A stretch of 64,000 nt of DNA from Lolliginicoccus lacisalsi (GTDB lineage Bacteria; Actinomycetota; Actinomycetes; Mycobacteriales; Mycobacteriaceae): the NCBI RefSeq assembly GCF_014841105.1, contig NZ_JACYWE010000004.1:62001-126000 (forward strand). Direction: 5' to 3'. Positions 1 through 8,168 of the stretch are shown one piece after another. Position numbers and translations under genes: made by a program. Position 1 is the stretch's first letter; each line of letters begins with the position of its first letter. The notes under the pieces are model-generated. The model saw only the letters and a program-made list of their open reading frames with translations. It was not told the origin of the DNA and searched no databases.

Positions 1-1
1 C

Positions 2-688
2 CGGTGGCTCACCCCCGTGCTGCTCGAGGCCGGGATCGACCTGCTCGTCATCCAGGGCACCATCATCTCGGCCGAGCATGTGTCCACCAATGAGCCGCTG
101 AACCTGAAGCGGTTCATCGCGGAGCTCGACATCCCGGTGGTTGCTGGCGGTGTCAGTGATCACCGCACTGCCCTGCACCTGATGCGCACTGGCGCTGCTG
201 GCGTCATCGTGGGCTACGGCGCGTCGGCGGCCACCACGACGCGCGAGGTCCTCGGTATCGGCGTGCCGATGGCCACCGCGATCGCGGATGCCGCCGCTGC
301 CCGGCGCGAGTACCTCGACGAGACCGGCGGCCGCTACGTGCATGTCATCGCTGACGGTGACCTGCATTCCTCCAGCGATGTCGCCAAAGCCATCGCCTGC
401 GGCGCGGACGCGGTCTCGCTGGGATCGCTGCTCGCGGCGGCGCGGGAGGCGCCCGGCATGGGGTGGTACTGGCCGTCCGTCGCGGCCCATCCCTCGATGC
501 CGCGCGGGACCATCGCCCGGTTCTACGACAAGAACGAGCAAGCGCCGCTCGACAATGTCCTCAACGGCCCCTCGCACGATCCGTTCGGGTCCACCAACAT
601 CGTGGGTGGATTGCGCCGGGCCATGGCCAAGGCCGGGTACTCGGACCTGAAGGAGTTCCAGAAGGTCGGGCTGTCGGTCCGGGGCTGA
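2..688 (+). CDS. guaB3: GuaB3-type IMP dehydrogenase family protein (5' partial)
   Basis: The reading frame is open from the window edge, so the N-terminal part is missing. The visible 228 residues are the C-terminal half of the (beta/alpha)8 barrel. They include the phosphate-binding segments VVAGGVSDH and GAAGVIVGYG and a DAVSLGSLLAAA stretch. The segment GRYVHVIADGDLHSSSDVAKA is typical of the actinobacterial GuaB3 subfamily, which differs from the true IMP dehydrogenase GuaB2. The family acts in guanine nucleotide metabolism. guaA lies about 21 kb downstream on the same strand. Assignment to GuaB3 rather than GuaB2 is by sequence character and by position just upstream of the sigma factor pair. 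Confidence 0.88.
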   Translation, partial: RWLTPVLLEAGIDLLVIQGTIISAEHVSTNEPLNLKRFIAELDIPVVAGGVSDHRTALHLMRTGAAGVIVGYGASAATTTREVLGIGVPMATAIADAAAARREYLDETGGRYVHVIADGDLHSSSDVAKAIACGADAVSLGSLLAAAREAPGMGWYWPSVAAHPSMPRGTIARFYDKNEQAPLDNVLNGPSHDPFGSTNIVGGLRRAMAKAGYSDLKEFQKVGLSVRG

Positions 689-822
689 TCCCGCGACAGG
701 CCCCCGGGGTGAACGACGAGCTGGCAGACCGGGCCCGGGTTTCCTGGGTCCGGGACGATGAGAGGGGCGCGGAGTACCCTAGGCCGTGGAGAGCTTTTCG
801 ACGACCCTTCAGGGGGAGATCC

Positions 823-1269
823 TTGATCGCGAGAAACACCAGCAGCGCGCAGCGCGGAATCTCGGTCGACATTTCGATCCGTGCCGATATTCACTACCTC
901 CCCGTCTTCCGCGAGGTGGTCAAGTCCGTGGCGCAGGCGTCGGGATTCGATGCGGACGGCATCGACGACGTGCAGCTCGCGGTGGATGAGGTGGCGGCCA
1001 CCCTCATCGAGATCACTGCCGATGGCTCAGAGGTCAGTTGCTCCCTCGAGGACAATGGCGGAGAGCTCTGCGTCACCATGACCTCGGAGTGCGCTGCCGC
1101 GCCGCTGCCCAGGAGCAACAGCTTCCGCTGGCATGTGGTGCGCACTCTTGCCGACGACCTTGATTGGCACCAGGATGCGGTCTCTGAGAAACATTCGCTT
1201 CGCAATGAGAAGTGCCCCACCACGACGGTACAGATTGTGAAGCGAAAGGCCTTGCCGACCTGTGAGTGA
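823..1269 (+). CDS. RsbW-like anti-sigma factor (HATPase_c kinase fold)
   Basis: This 148-residue protein has the GHKL ATPase fold of anti-sigma factors of the UsfX/RsbW type. An N-box-like segment VQLAVDEVAATLIE lies near residue 53 and a C-terminal strand ends in TTTVQIVKRK. It is inferred to bind and silence the sigma factor encoded by the next gene. I chose the TTG at 823 because AGGGGGA lies at 811-817; longer in-frame reading upstream has no family similarity. The stop overlaps the sigma gene start (GTG at 1262) by 8 bases, so the two are translationally coupled. No SigF-type promoter was found in the 134-bp gap upstream. Confidence 0.85.
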   Translation: MIARNTSSAQRGISVDISIRADIHYLPVFREVVKSVAQASGFDADGIDDVQLAVDEVAATLIEITADGSEVSCSLEDNGGELCVTMTSECAAAPLPRSNSFRWHVVRTLADDLDWHQDAVSEKHSLRNEKCPTTTVQIVKRKALPTCE

Positions 1270-2023
1270 TCCTGACTACTCGGATATCCCGCGGCGTATC
1301 GCCCGGTTGCGGGAGCTCAACGATTGCGAGGACGCGGCGATCACGCTCCGTGAGGAGATCATCGCTCACTGCGTGCCTCTCGCCGAGCACATCTCCTGGC
1401 GCTTCGCGCACCGGGGCGAGCCCATCGATGATCTCCAGCAGGTGGCCCTCGTCGGGCTGATCCACTCGATCGATCGCTTCGACCCCTCCGTGGGCGGTGA
1501 TTTCCTCGCCTTCGCCGTGCCCACCATCATGGGGGAGGTCCGGCGGCATTTCCGTGACACCCGGTGGGCCGTGCGGGTGCCCCGGCGGCTCCAGGAAACC
1601 CATCTCGCCATCGGCTCGGCCAGCGCGGAACTCGCTCAGGACCTTGGCCGCGAGCCCACTCCGGCCGAGATCGCGGCGGAACTCGATGTCACCGTCGCGC
1701 AGGTCGAGCAGGGCCAGATGGCGGGCAGGGCCTTCGTCGCGCAGTCCGCCGATGCTGGACAGGGCCACGGCGAGGATGACCGGTCAGTCCTTGACACCCT
1801 GGGCTCGGTCGATGCTGCGCTCGAGCAGCTCGAGGATCATGAGGCCCTGCAGGAGGCGCTCGACCAGCTTCCCTCTCGGGAGCGCAGCATCATCATCATG
1901 CGCTTCTTCGGCAACAAGACCCAGGCGCAGATCGCCGAGCAGCTCGGTATCTCGCAGATGCATGTGTCCCGGCTGCTCGCGCGCACCCTGGCCCAGTTGC
2001 GGGCACGAATGGTCGGCGAGTAG
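1262..2023 (+). CDS. sigF: RNA polymerase sigma factor, SigB/SigF family
   Basis: This 253-residue group 3 sigma-70 factor of the SigF/SigB type shows region 2 (DDLQQVALVGLIHSIDRFDP, residues ~58-77; then FLAFAVPTIMGEVRRHFRD). Region 3 follows (LGREPTPAEIAAEL). Region 4 ends with the helix-turn-helix QAQIAEQLGISQMHVSRLLA near residue 220. The GTG start overlaps the anti-sigma gene. The family directs general-stress and stationary-phase genes from GTTT-N15-GGGTAT promoters. Perfect matches to that pattern occur 46 bp downstream of this gene and repeatedly in the next 17 kb, so it probably drives those genes. The anti-anti-sigma partner is not adjacent; the STAS protein at 12714 is a candidate. 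Confidence 0.92.
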   Translation: MSDPDYSDIPRRIARLRELNDCEDAAITLREEIIAHCVPLAEHISWRFAHRGEPIDDLQQVALVGLIHSIDRFDPSVGGDFLAFAVPTIMGEVRRHFRDTRWAVRVPRRLQETHLAIGSASAELAQDLGREPTPAEIAAELDVTVAQVEQGQMAGRAFVAQSADAGQGHGEDDRSVLDTLGSVDAALEQLEDHEALQEALDQLPSRERSIIIMRFFGNKTQAQIAEQLGISQMHVSRLLARTLAQLRARMVGE

Positions 2024-2069
2024 CTCGAGTCCACCGGTGCGCCGCCCTGCCCGCTTGGGCGGGCCGCAG

Positions 2070-2094
2070 GTTTGGTGTGCTGGGGGTCGGGTAT
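2070..2094 (+). promoter_or_regulatory. SigF-type promoter for the ATP-grasp operon
   Basis: GGTTT (-35, ending at 2073), a spacer of exactly 15 bases and GGGTAT (-10, 2089-2094) match the mycobacterial SigF consensus without mismatch. The inferred transcription start is near 2101, about 60 bases upstream of the ATP-grasp gene. The site is on the strand of that operon and just downstream of the sigF stop codon. Confidence 0.8.
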
Positions 2095-2161
2095 CCGACG
2101 CTCATTGCACTCGACGGGCTCGATGCCCCATTGCCAGCGCGTGAGGAGATGAGCGCTAGCC

Positions 2162-3475
2162 ATGTCTTACACCGTATTGGTACCGGGGATCACACGGGAG
2201 CAGCACGACGCGCTCGGACAGATCGAGCGTGATCGGGATGTGCGCTTCTATCCGTTGCTCGAGCATGAGCGCCTGGTCGCGGCCAAGCAAATCGAGCTGG
2301 CGCCGCTGTTGAAGGCAGCACGCGAACAGGTCGCGGCATTCGAGCATCCGATCGATGGGATCATCCCGCACTGGGATTTCCCCACGAGCGTGCTGGCGCC
2401 CATCCTGGCGAACGAGCTCGGATTGCGGTCGCCGACCCTCGGTTCCGTTCTGCGCTGCGAGCACAAGTACTGGAGCCGGGTGGAGCAGCACGCGAGCATC
2501 CCCGCTTATGTCCCCCGCTTCGAGCTCGTGGATCCATGGGATGAGAACGCCGCGAGCGAGGTCGGCCTTGAGTATCCGTTCTGGCTCAAGCCCGTCAAGT
2601 CGCACTCCTCGATGCTGGGCTTCCGCATCGACGATCAGGAGCAGCTCGAAGCGGCCCTCGCCGCGATGCGCTCCTCCCTCGGCAACATGGCCGAGGCGTT
2701 CGACGAGGCACTTGAACGCGTCGATATCCCGGATGGGATAACTGACGCTGCCGCTTTTCGATGCCTCGCGGAGGAGTTGCTGACCGGCCAGGAGTTTGCG
2801 ATCGAGGGGTCGGTGGCGGGCGACGTGATGCGGGTGCATGGTGTCTTCGACATGCAGGTCGAGCGCGGAACGCATTCGATCGACTCGTTCCTCTATCCCG
2901 CAGCCCGGATTCCCGCGCAGGTGCAGGAGGAAGCAATCGGGGCGGCCCGCGATTTCCTCGCGCACGTGGGGTTCTTGGATGGCTGCTTCAACGCGGAGTT
3001 CTTCTGGAACCCAGAACGGCAGCTCCTCCGCTTGGTCGAGGTCAATACCCGGATCTCGCAGTCTCATACAGAGATGTTCATGAAGGTCGATGGAGCCCCC
3101 AATCACCTCGTGGCGCTCGATGTTGCGCTCGGCAGGGAGCCCAGCATGCCGCATCGGCGCGGGCCATTCCCCTTCGCGGCCTTGTTCTACGTGACCACGG
3201 AGGAGGATGGCGTGGTCGAGGGGGTTCCCGGGCCCGCGGACCTCGAGGCGCTCGCGCGGACCTGCCCGGGCGCGAAGCTCCACTTAGCAGTGGGCCCTGG
3301 CGACCGGCTATCCGGGATGGCGAACCAGGACGAATATCGCTTCCGGCTCGGCACCCTGGTCATTGGCCTCGATGATCCCGATGAGCTCGAGAGGCTCTTC
3401 CGCAAATGCCGGGACTGCCTGCCGTTCGCTATCAAGCGATCCTCGGAGGAGGACAACCATGGAGTACGTGACTGA
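2162..3475 (+). CDS. ATP-grasp domain protein
   Basis: This 437-residue protein has an ATP-grasp architecture related to biotin carboxylase-type ligases. An N-terminal Rossmann-like part comes first. The ATP-binding strand YPFWLKPVKSHSSMLG lies near residues 139-154, and the metal-binding region NAEFFWNPERQLLRLVEVNTRIS near 278-300 has the E and N that coordinate Mg-ATP. Such enzymes join a carboxylate to an amine or thiol; the substrate is unknown. The gene is first in a SigF-driven operon and overlaps the CocE-like hydrolase gene by 17 bases. A ligase next to a hydrolase suggests a small acylated or peptide-like product, but this is inference. Confidence 0.8.
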   Translation: MSYTVLVPGITREQHDALGQIERDRDVRFYPLLEHERLVAAKQIELAPLLKAAREQVAAFEHPIDGIIPHWDFPTSVLAPILANELGLRSPTLGSVLRCEHKYWSRVEQHASIPAYVPRFELVDPWDENAASEVGLEYPFWLKPVKSHSSMLGFRIDDQEQLEAALAAMRSSLGNMAEAFDEALERVDIPDGITDAAAFRCLAEELLTGQEFAIEGSVAGDVMRVHGVFDMQVERGTHSIDSFLYPAARIPAQVQEEAIGAARDFLAHVGFLDGCFNAEFFWNPERQLLRLVEVNTRISQSHTEMFMKVDGAPNHLVALDVALGREPSMPHRRGPFPFAALFYVTTEEDGVVEGVPGPADLEALARTCPGAKLHLAVGPGDRLSGMANQDEYRFRLGTLVIGLDDPDELERLFRKCRDCLPFAIKRSSEEDNHGVRD

Positions 3476-5516
3476 GCTACCGCACGAGGTCATGGACCGG
3501 GAGAACGAGTTCATCCCGCTGCCCGACGGGACCCGGCTCGCAGCGCGACTCTGGATGCCCCGAGACGCTGCCGCCTCGCCCGTGCCTGCGGTGCTCGAGT
3601 ACATCCCCTACCGCAAGCGGGACGTGACCCGGGGCCGCGATGCTCTGAACCACCCCTACATCGCCGGGCATGGCTATGCCTGCGTACGGGTGGACCTGCG
3701 CGGCAGCGGGGACTCGGACGGTGTCCTCCGGGACGAGTACCTGGCGACCGAGCACGAGGACGCCCTCGACGTCATCGACTGGATAGCACGACAGCCCTGG
3801 TGCGACGGCAACGTGGGAATGATGGGCATCTCCTGGGGTGGCTTCAACAGCCTGCAGGTCGCGGCCAAGCGCCCGCCCGCGCTGAAGGCGATCATCAGTG
3901 CCTCGGCCACCGAGGATCTCTACTTCGACAACATGCACTACATGGGCGGTTGCCTCTTGTCGGACAATCTCTCCGAGGCCACGGTGATGTTCGCGTTCAA
4001 CAGCTTGCCGCCGGACCCGGCGATCGTGGGCGAGCAGTGGCGCGAGATGTGGCACGAGCGCCTTCGCGGCAGCGGGCTGTGGATCGAGAACGGGCTCAGG
4101 CACCAGCATCGCGACGACTACTGGAAGCGCGTAGCGATCAACGAGGACTACGGGATGATCCAGTGCCCCGTGTTCGCGGTCGGCGGCTGGGCCGATGGAT
4201 ACACCAACTCCATCTTCCGGCTCCTGGAGCATCTTGAGGTTCCCTGCAGGGCGTTGATCGGGCCGTGGGGCCACAAGTACCCGCATACGGGCGTGCCAGG
4301 GCCCGCGATCGGGTTCCTCGACGAGGTGGTGCGCTGGTGGGATCAATGGTTGAAGGGCAAGGACACCGGCTTGCTCGACGAGCCAGCCCTACGGGTGTGG
4401 ATGCAGGATGCTGTACCGCCGCAGACCTCCTACGACGAGAGGCCCGGCCGCTGGGTGGCGGAGCAGGGCTGGCCGTCGAGCTCCATCGAGGAGCTGCGCC
4501 TCGAGCTGGGCGAGGGCTCGTTGCTCGGCCTCAGGGGTGCGGAGCGGGGCATTGGCTGTGCGGTGGGGCGGGACAACCACGTCGTGAACTCCCTGCTGAG
4601 CGTAGGCATGTTTGCCGGCAAGTGGGCATCCTATGCAGCGCCTCCCGACCTGCCCTCGGACCAGCGCGAGGAGGACGGCGGCTCGCTCGTCTACGAGACG
4701 GGCGAGCTGACCGATCCGATCGAGATCCTGGGAATGCCGCTGTTGCGGCTTGCCGTGGTCGCGGACAAGCCCGTCGCCATGGTCGCGGTCCGGATCTCGG
4801 ATGTCGCGCGCACGGGCGAGGCAACCAGGGTCACCTACGGCCTGCTTAACCTCGCGCACCGCGAGAGCAGCGCGCGGCCGAGCCCGCTCGTCCCGGGCAC
4901 CTGCTATGTCGTCGATGTTCCCCTCAACGGGGTCGCGCAATCGTTCCCGGTGGGGCACAGGATCAGGCTCGCGATCTCGAGCTCGTACTGGCCGCTCGCC
5001 TGGCCTCCGCCCGAGGCCGCGACGCTATCCATTGATCCCGCGCGCAGCGAGCTGGTGCTGCCAATCCGGGCACCGCGGGCCGAGGATGATCTGCTCAGGC
5101 CATTTGGGAAGCCCACGGCTGCGCCGCCGCTCGAGACCACGCGACTGGAACCGACCCAGCACCATTGGAAGCTCATCCGTGACCTGGCATCGGGGGAGTC
5201 GACCCTGGAGATCGTGAACGACCAGGGCGAGCTCCGCCTCGACGATACGAATACCGTGCTGCGCCGTGCCACCACGGAGTGGTTCTCCAGCGTGCAGAAC
5301 GATGTGGGCTCGGTGCGGGGCGAGACCAGGACCGTGCGTCGCATATCGCGGGACGATTGGCAGATCGAGGTCTCCACGCGCACCGTGATGACGTCCACTG
5401 CCGCGGAGTTCTTCCTGACCGCGGAGCTCGATGCCTGGGAGTTCGACGAGCAGCACGGTGATTCACGGGTGTACTCGCAGAACTGGAGCACCCGCATCCC
5501 GCGGGATCTCGTGTGA
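3459..5516 (+). CDS. CocE/NonD family alpha/beta hydrolase (X-Pro dipeptidyl-peptidase type)
   Basis: This 685-residue protein carries the full S15/CocE architecture. The alpha/beta hydrolase core has the nucleophile elbow GISWGGFNS near residue 130, the acid in GGWADGYTN near 242 and the histidine in GPWGHKYPHTG near 268. A jelly-roll C-terminal domain follows (from about residue 330 to 560) and then an extra ~120-residue tail. The family hydrolyses amides or esters. The ATG at 3459 has GGAGGAGGA at 3445-3453 and lies inside the end of the ATP-grasp gene. No signal peptide is visible, so it is probably cytoplasmic. The physiological substrate is unknown. Confidence 0.88.
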   Translation: MEYVTELPHEVMDRENEFIPLPDGTRLAARLWMPRDAAASPVPAVLEYIPYRKRDVTRGRDALNHPYIAGHGYACVRVDLRGSGDSDGVLRDEYLATEHEDALDVIDWIARQPWCDGNVGMMGISWGGFNSLQVAAKRPPALKAIISASATEDLYFDNMHYMGGCLLSDNLSEATVMFAFNSLPPDPAIVGEQWREMWHERLRGSGLWIENGLRHQHRDDYWKRVAINEDYGMIQCPVFAVGGWADGYTNSIFRLLEHLEVPCRALIGPWGHKYPHTGVPGPAIGFLDEVVRWWDQWLKGKDTGLLDEPALRVWMQDAVPPQTSYDERPGRWVAEQGWPSSSIEELRLELGEGSLLGLRGAERGIGCAVGRDNHVVNSLLSVGMFAGKWASYAAPPDLPSDQREEDGGSLVYETGELTDPIEILGMPLLRLAVVADKPVAMVAVRISDVARTGEATRVTYGLLNLAHRESSARPSPLVPGTCYVVDVPLNGVAQSFPVGHRIRLAISSSYWPLAWPPPEAATLSIDPARSELVLPIRAPRAEDDLLRPFGKPTAAPPLETTRLEPTQHHWKLIRDLASGESTLEIVNDQGELRLDDTNTVLRRATTEWFSSVQNDVGSVRGETRTVRRISRDDWQIEVSTRTVMTSTAAEFFLTAELDAWEFDEQHGDSRVYSQNWSTRIPRDLV

Positions 5517-5601
5517 CGCCCCGAGCGAGGCCAAGGTTTCGGAGGCGCGAGCGGGGGTATCCCATCCTCCATCCGATCAAGCGCGACAGTGGAGGTGCAG
5601 G

Positions 5602-6339
5602 GTGACCCTTGAGATCGAAGGCGTTCCCCCGCAGGAGGTACCCCCGAGGGAAACGGTGCCGGAGAACGGCGCGGCACTCGATGCGCGGCCACCCAAGGTG
5701 TTCCGCCTGCCCGGCGTCTATCGCCCGCAGGAGGACAGCATGCTGCTCGCGCGCGAGTACCTGCGCAGCGGGTTGGCTGGCCGCGGCGCGGTCCTCGATG
5801 CGTGCTGCGGGACCGGGTACCTGGCGCTCACGGCGGCTAGGAGCGGCTGCCCATCGGTGACGGCAGTCGATTCCTCGGTGCGAGCGGTGCTGTCGGCAAG
5901 GATCAACGCTGCGCTTCTCAAGGCCCGTGTCGATGTCCTCCACAGCGATCTCGCGACGCTAGTCGGGGCGCGCTCGTTCGACACCATCCTGACCAACCCT
6001 CCCTACGTGCCCTGGCGGGCAAGCGACTCCGCGCGGCCCTGCCCGAACTGGGACGCGGGCGCGAACGGCCGGAGCGTGATCGATGTCTTGTGCCTCGCCG
6101 CCGACCGGCTCCTTCGCCCTGGGGGATCGATGCTGATGGTGCACTCCGGGATCAGCGGAGTCGAGGAGACGCTTTCCCTGCTCCGCAGCAATGGCCTCGT
6201 GGCTTCCGTCGTTGCCCGCCAGGGAATCCCCTTCGGCCCGGTGATGCGGCAACGGCGGAACGCGCTGGTCAAGGCAGGCTACCTGTCGCCCTCCCAGGTC
6301 CTCGAGGAGATCGTCGTTGTCCGAGCCGATAAGCGATAA
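5602..6339 (+). CDS. HemK-like SAM-dependent methyltransferase
   Basis: This 245-residue class I methyltransferase has the SAM-binding motif VLDACCGTGYLALTAA near residues 67-82 and the NPPYVPW motif near residue 130. NPPY is the signature of N-methyltransferases acting on planar nitrogens, including HemK/PrmC, which methylates Gln in release factors, and HemK2/MTQ2. It is shorter than PrmC and lacks its N-terminal helical domain, so the HemK2 group is the closer match. The GTG at 5602 is preceded by GGAGG at 5591-5595. The CDGSH gene overlaps its end by 23 bases. A methylation step in the same operon-encoded process is inferred. Confidence 0.85.
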   Translation: MTLEIEGVPPQEVPPRETVPENGAALDARPPKVFRLPGVYRPQEDSMLLAREYLRSGLAGRGAVLDACCGTGYLALTAARSGCPSVTAVDSSVRAVLSARINAALLKARVDVLHSDLATLVGARSFDTILTNPPYVPWRASDSARPCPNWDAGANGRSVIDVLCLAADRLLRPGGSMLMVHSGISGVEETLSLLRSNGLVASVVARQGIPFGPVMRQRRNALVKAGYLSPSQVLEEIVVVRADKR

Positions 6340-6607
6340 GCCAGCAAGCGACAAGCCCCTGCCGTCCATGCGCTACACCGCCGACGGACCCCTCCTAGTT
6401 CCGGGACCGGTTCGCATCGAGCTTCCGGACGGGACGTTCGCCGAGTCCCACCGGGTGATGGTGGCGCTCTGCTTGTGCCGCCGGAGCCGCATCTTCCCCT
6501 TCTGCGATACGAGCCATCGGAAAAGGCGCAAGCAACGACGGGCCAGTGCTCTGGACAGCTGCGCCGCCCGGGGCGAGGACGACGGGGACGGCCAGGTCGA
6601 TCGCTAG
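6317..6607 (+). CDS. CDGSH iron-sulfur domain protein
   Basis: This 96-residue protein contains a single CDGSH-type 2Fe-2S motif: CLCRRSRIFPFCDTSH near residues 52-67, with three Cys and the His ligand. The segment before it (GPVRIELPDGT) is the usual short beta lead-in. The TTG start at 6317 is supported by GAGGAG at 6304-6309 and overlaps the methyltransferase gene. A basic run (HRKRRKQRR) and an acidic tail follow the cluster. Its stop codon overlaps the stop codon of the convergent diiron-enzyme gene. An electron-transfer role for that enzyme is plausible but not shown. Confidence 0.9.
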   Translation: MSEPISDKPASDKPLPSMRYTADGPLLVPGPVRIELPDGTFAESHRVMVALCLCRRSRIFPFCDTSHRKRRKQRRASALDSCAARGEDDGDGQVDR

Positions 6608-7662
6608 AGCTCGCCAGCCTCTCGCAGGCTCGTGCGCCCGTGCTCCCACGAGCCAAGCAGCCTCGCCGACGAGCGCTCCTCGAGGAAGCTGCTCGCCCCG
6701 ATGCCGAAGCTGACATCGTCGCGCATATCCGGTCGAGCCCGCAGCAGCTCGCCCACGACATCGGTGCGCATGAGTTGCTCGTGTACGGCATCGGCCTCGA
6801 TGTGCTCGCGGTAGAAGTGCACGCAGGCCTCGCGGGCGCCAAGCCGCTCGAGGGCATCCCTCATCACGCGCGCGCCCGGGCCGTTGGAGATCTCCGCTGC
6901 GGCGAACATGCCCACGTGCGCGCCGAGCCTCGATCGATGCAACCCGCACAGGGACATCAGGTTCACCGTCGCCAGGGTCTCCGCTGGCACCTGATCGAGA
7001 TAGGCGAGGTATCGCGAGTCGAGGTCCGCGGCGTCCATCAGATCGGCGAAGAGGCGGGAGTGCATGCGCCAATGCTGCCCGCCGCCATACTCGTCGAACT
7101 CCACCGCCACGAGCGCCGCCTTGGGTCGGCCCGTGAGGCGCGGGATCGCCCATGCTTGCGGGTCGGCTTCCTTCAACTGATAGATGGATCGATGGATGAA
7201 TAGCTCGCGCATCTGTGCCCACGTGCCTGAATCACGCATGAACGTGCCCACCGTTCCGGTGCTCGGGGGCGGGGCGCAGAGGTCCTCGAGCGCGAGCACG
7301 GGATCCTCGATGTGCACGTGCTCGCGCAGGACGTCGAGGAACAGCGGCTCGAGCGCGGCCCGCACGCCGAGCAGTGCCGGATGCCACTCCCAGGCGGGAT
7401 CGGTATTGGCGAACCCCTGGTAGTGGAGCTCGTAGCACACGGTGAGCGCGAGCTGCGCGTCCTCGCCCAGCGCATCGCAGCCCCGCGCGAGCCCGGCGAG
7501 ATCGCGCAGGCCATCGTTCGGCACCTCCGCCGCTTCCCGGGACAACGCTTCGAGGATGCCCGCGGAAACGGGTCCTCGCGGGCGGGGCAGCGATGGCCCC
7601 GGGATGCCCTGCTCGCTGGCTAGCTGGTGCTCGACGACGGGGGAGGCCTGGCGGGAGCTCAT
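6604..7662 (-). CDS. Iron-containing redox enzyme family protein (haem-oxygenase-like diiron fold)
   Basis: This 352-residue, mostly helical protein resembles the haem-oxygenase-like diiron oxidases. Candidate metal-ligand helices are CYELHYQGF near residue 76, VEFDEYGGGQHWRMH near 186 and YREHIEADAVHEQ near 283. Such enzymes oxidise amines, fatty acids or amino-acid derivatives. I chose the ATG at 7662 because homology begins there and a SigF-like promoter lies just upstream; an in-frame ATG at 7716 has no ribosome binding site. It is convergent with the CDGSH gene and shares its stop region, so it belongs to the cluster by position although on the other strand. Confidence 0.8.
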   Translation of the reverse strand: MSSRQASPVVEHQLASEQGIPGPSLPRPRGPVSAGILEALSREAAEVPNDGLRDLAGLARGCDALGEDAQLALTVCYELHYQGFANTDPAWEWHPALLGVRAALEPLFLDVLREHVHIEDPVLALEDLCAPPPSTGTVGTFMRDSGTWAQMRELFIHRSIYQLKEADPQAWAIPRLTGRPKAALVAVEFDEYGGGQHWRMHSRLFADLMDAADLDSRYLAYLDQVPAETLATVNLMSLCGLHRSRLGAHVGMFAAAEISNGPGARVMRDALERLGAREACVHFYREHIEADAVHEQLMRTDVVGELLRARPDMRDDVSFGIGASSFLEERSSARLLGSWEHGRTSLREAGEL

Positions 7663-7672
7663 GGCGCGAGGG

Positions 7673-7697
7673 TTCCCCACGGCAGCGTGCGGTAAAC
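7673..7697 (-). promoter_or_regulatory. Possible SigF-type promoter for the diiron-enzyme gene
   Basis: On the minus strand GTTT (7697-7694), a 15-base spacer and GGGGAA (7678-7673) fit the SigF pattern with two -10 mismatches. The inferred start would lie only a few bases upstream of the ATG at 7662, giving an almost leaderless transcript. It is weaker than the other sites in this region. Confidence 0.4.
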
Positions 7698-7812
7698 GTT
7701 GCGGGACTGCCCCCATGAATAGTCGGCGCTCGTCTGGGTATGCCCTCAGGGCAACCGCACCACGGAGAAGACCGATCCGGTCACGCGCCGCCCACGAGAG
7801 GAGGAACCACTC

Positions 7813-8094
7813 ATGGCTGACGACGACCTCGACCGCCAGGATGTGACCCCGCCGCAGGATACTGGCGAGCCTGATCCGGTGGAGACCGATCCAGCCTCGC
7901 TCAGCAGTGCCGAGTACCTCGATGAGGAGCGCCTCGGCGAGAATCCGCTCACAGGGGCCATGGCACCGCCGGACGACTGGTCCGAGGCGGACGCCCGAGG
8001 GACCACTCCCGAAGAGGCACGAGAGGGAGAGACGCTCGACGAGAAGCTCGAGCAGGAGGAGCCAGACATCCTGCCGGGCGAATCACCGCCCTAG
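7813..8094 (+). CDS. Small acidic DUF5709-like protein
   Basis: This 93-residue, strongly acidic, probably disordered protein has the composition and motifs (SAEYLDEERLGENPLTGAM, PPDDW) of the DUF5709 family found in Actinobacteria. No function is known. The ATG at 7813 has a strong ribosome binding site (GAGGAGG at 7796-7802). Upstream is a perfect SigF -10 (GGGTAT at 7736-7741) but without a convincing -35 box at 15-17 bases. It is transcribed divergently from the diiron-enzyme gene. Its place among stress genes suggests a stress-tolerance role, as an inference only. Confidence 0.75.
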   Translation: MADDDLDRQDVTPPQDTGEPDPVETDPASLSSAEYLDEERLGENPLTGAMAPPDDWSEADARGTTPEEAREGETLDEKLEQEEPDILPGESPP

Positions 8095-8113
8095 CGCGCG
8101 CATGGCGTGCTCC

Positions 8114-8157
8114 ACGCAGCTCGCGCCCCCAGGCATGCCCGGGGGCGCGAGCTGCGT
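8114..8157. terminator. Strong bidirectional hairpin between convergent genes
   Basis: A perfect 17-bp inverted repeat (arms 8114-8130 and 8141-8157) with a 10-base loop lies between the convergent genes ending at 8094 (+) and 8169 (-). There is no T-run on either side, so it is a factor-independent terminator only by stem strength and position. Confidence 0.7.
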
Positions 8158-8168
8158 CACGCGCGGGC

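Noticed and set aside
463-822. Upstream extension of the anti-sigma frame to 463
   Set aside because: The frame is open from within guaB3, but its protein has no family similarity and the TTG at 823 has a strong ribosome binding site.
7736-7741. Perfect SigF -10 (GGGTAT) before the DUF5709 gene
   Set aside because: No GTTT-like -35 box occurs at 15-17 bases, so I did not list it as a promoter.
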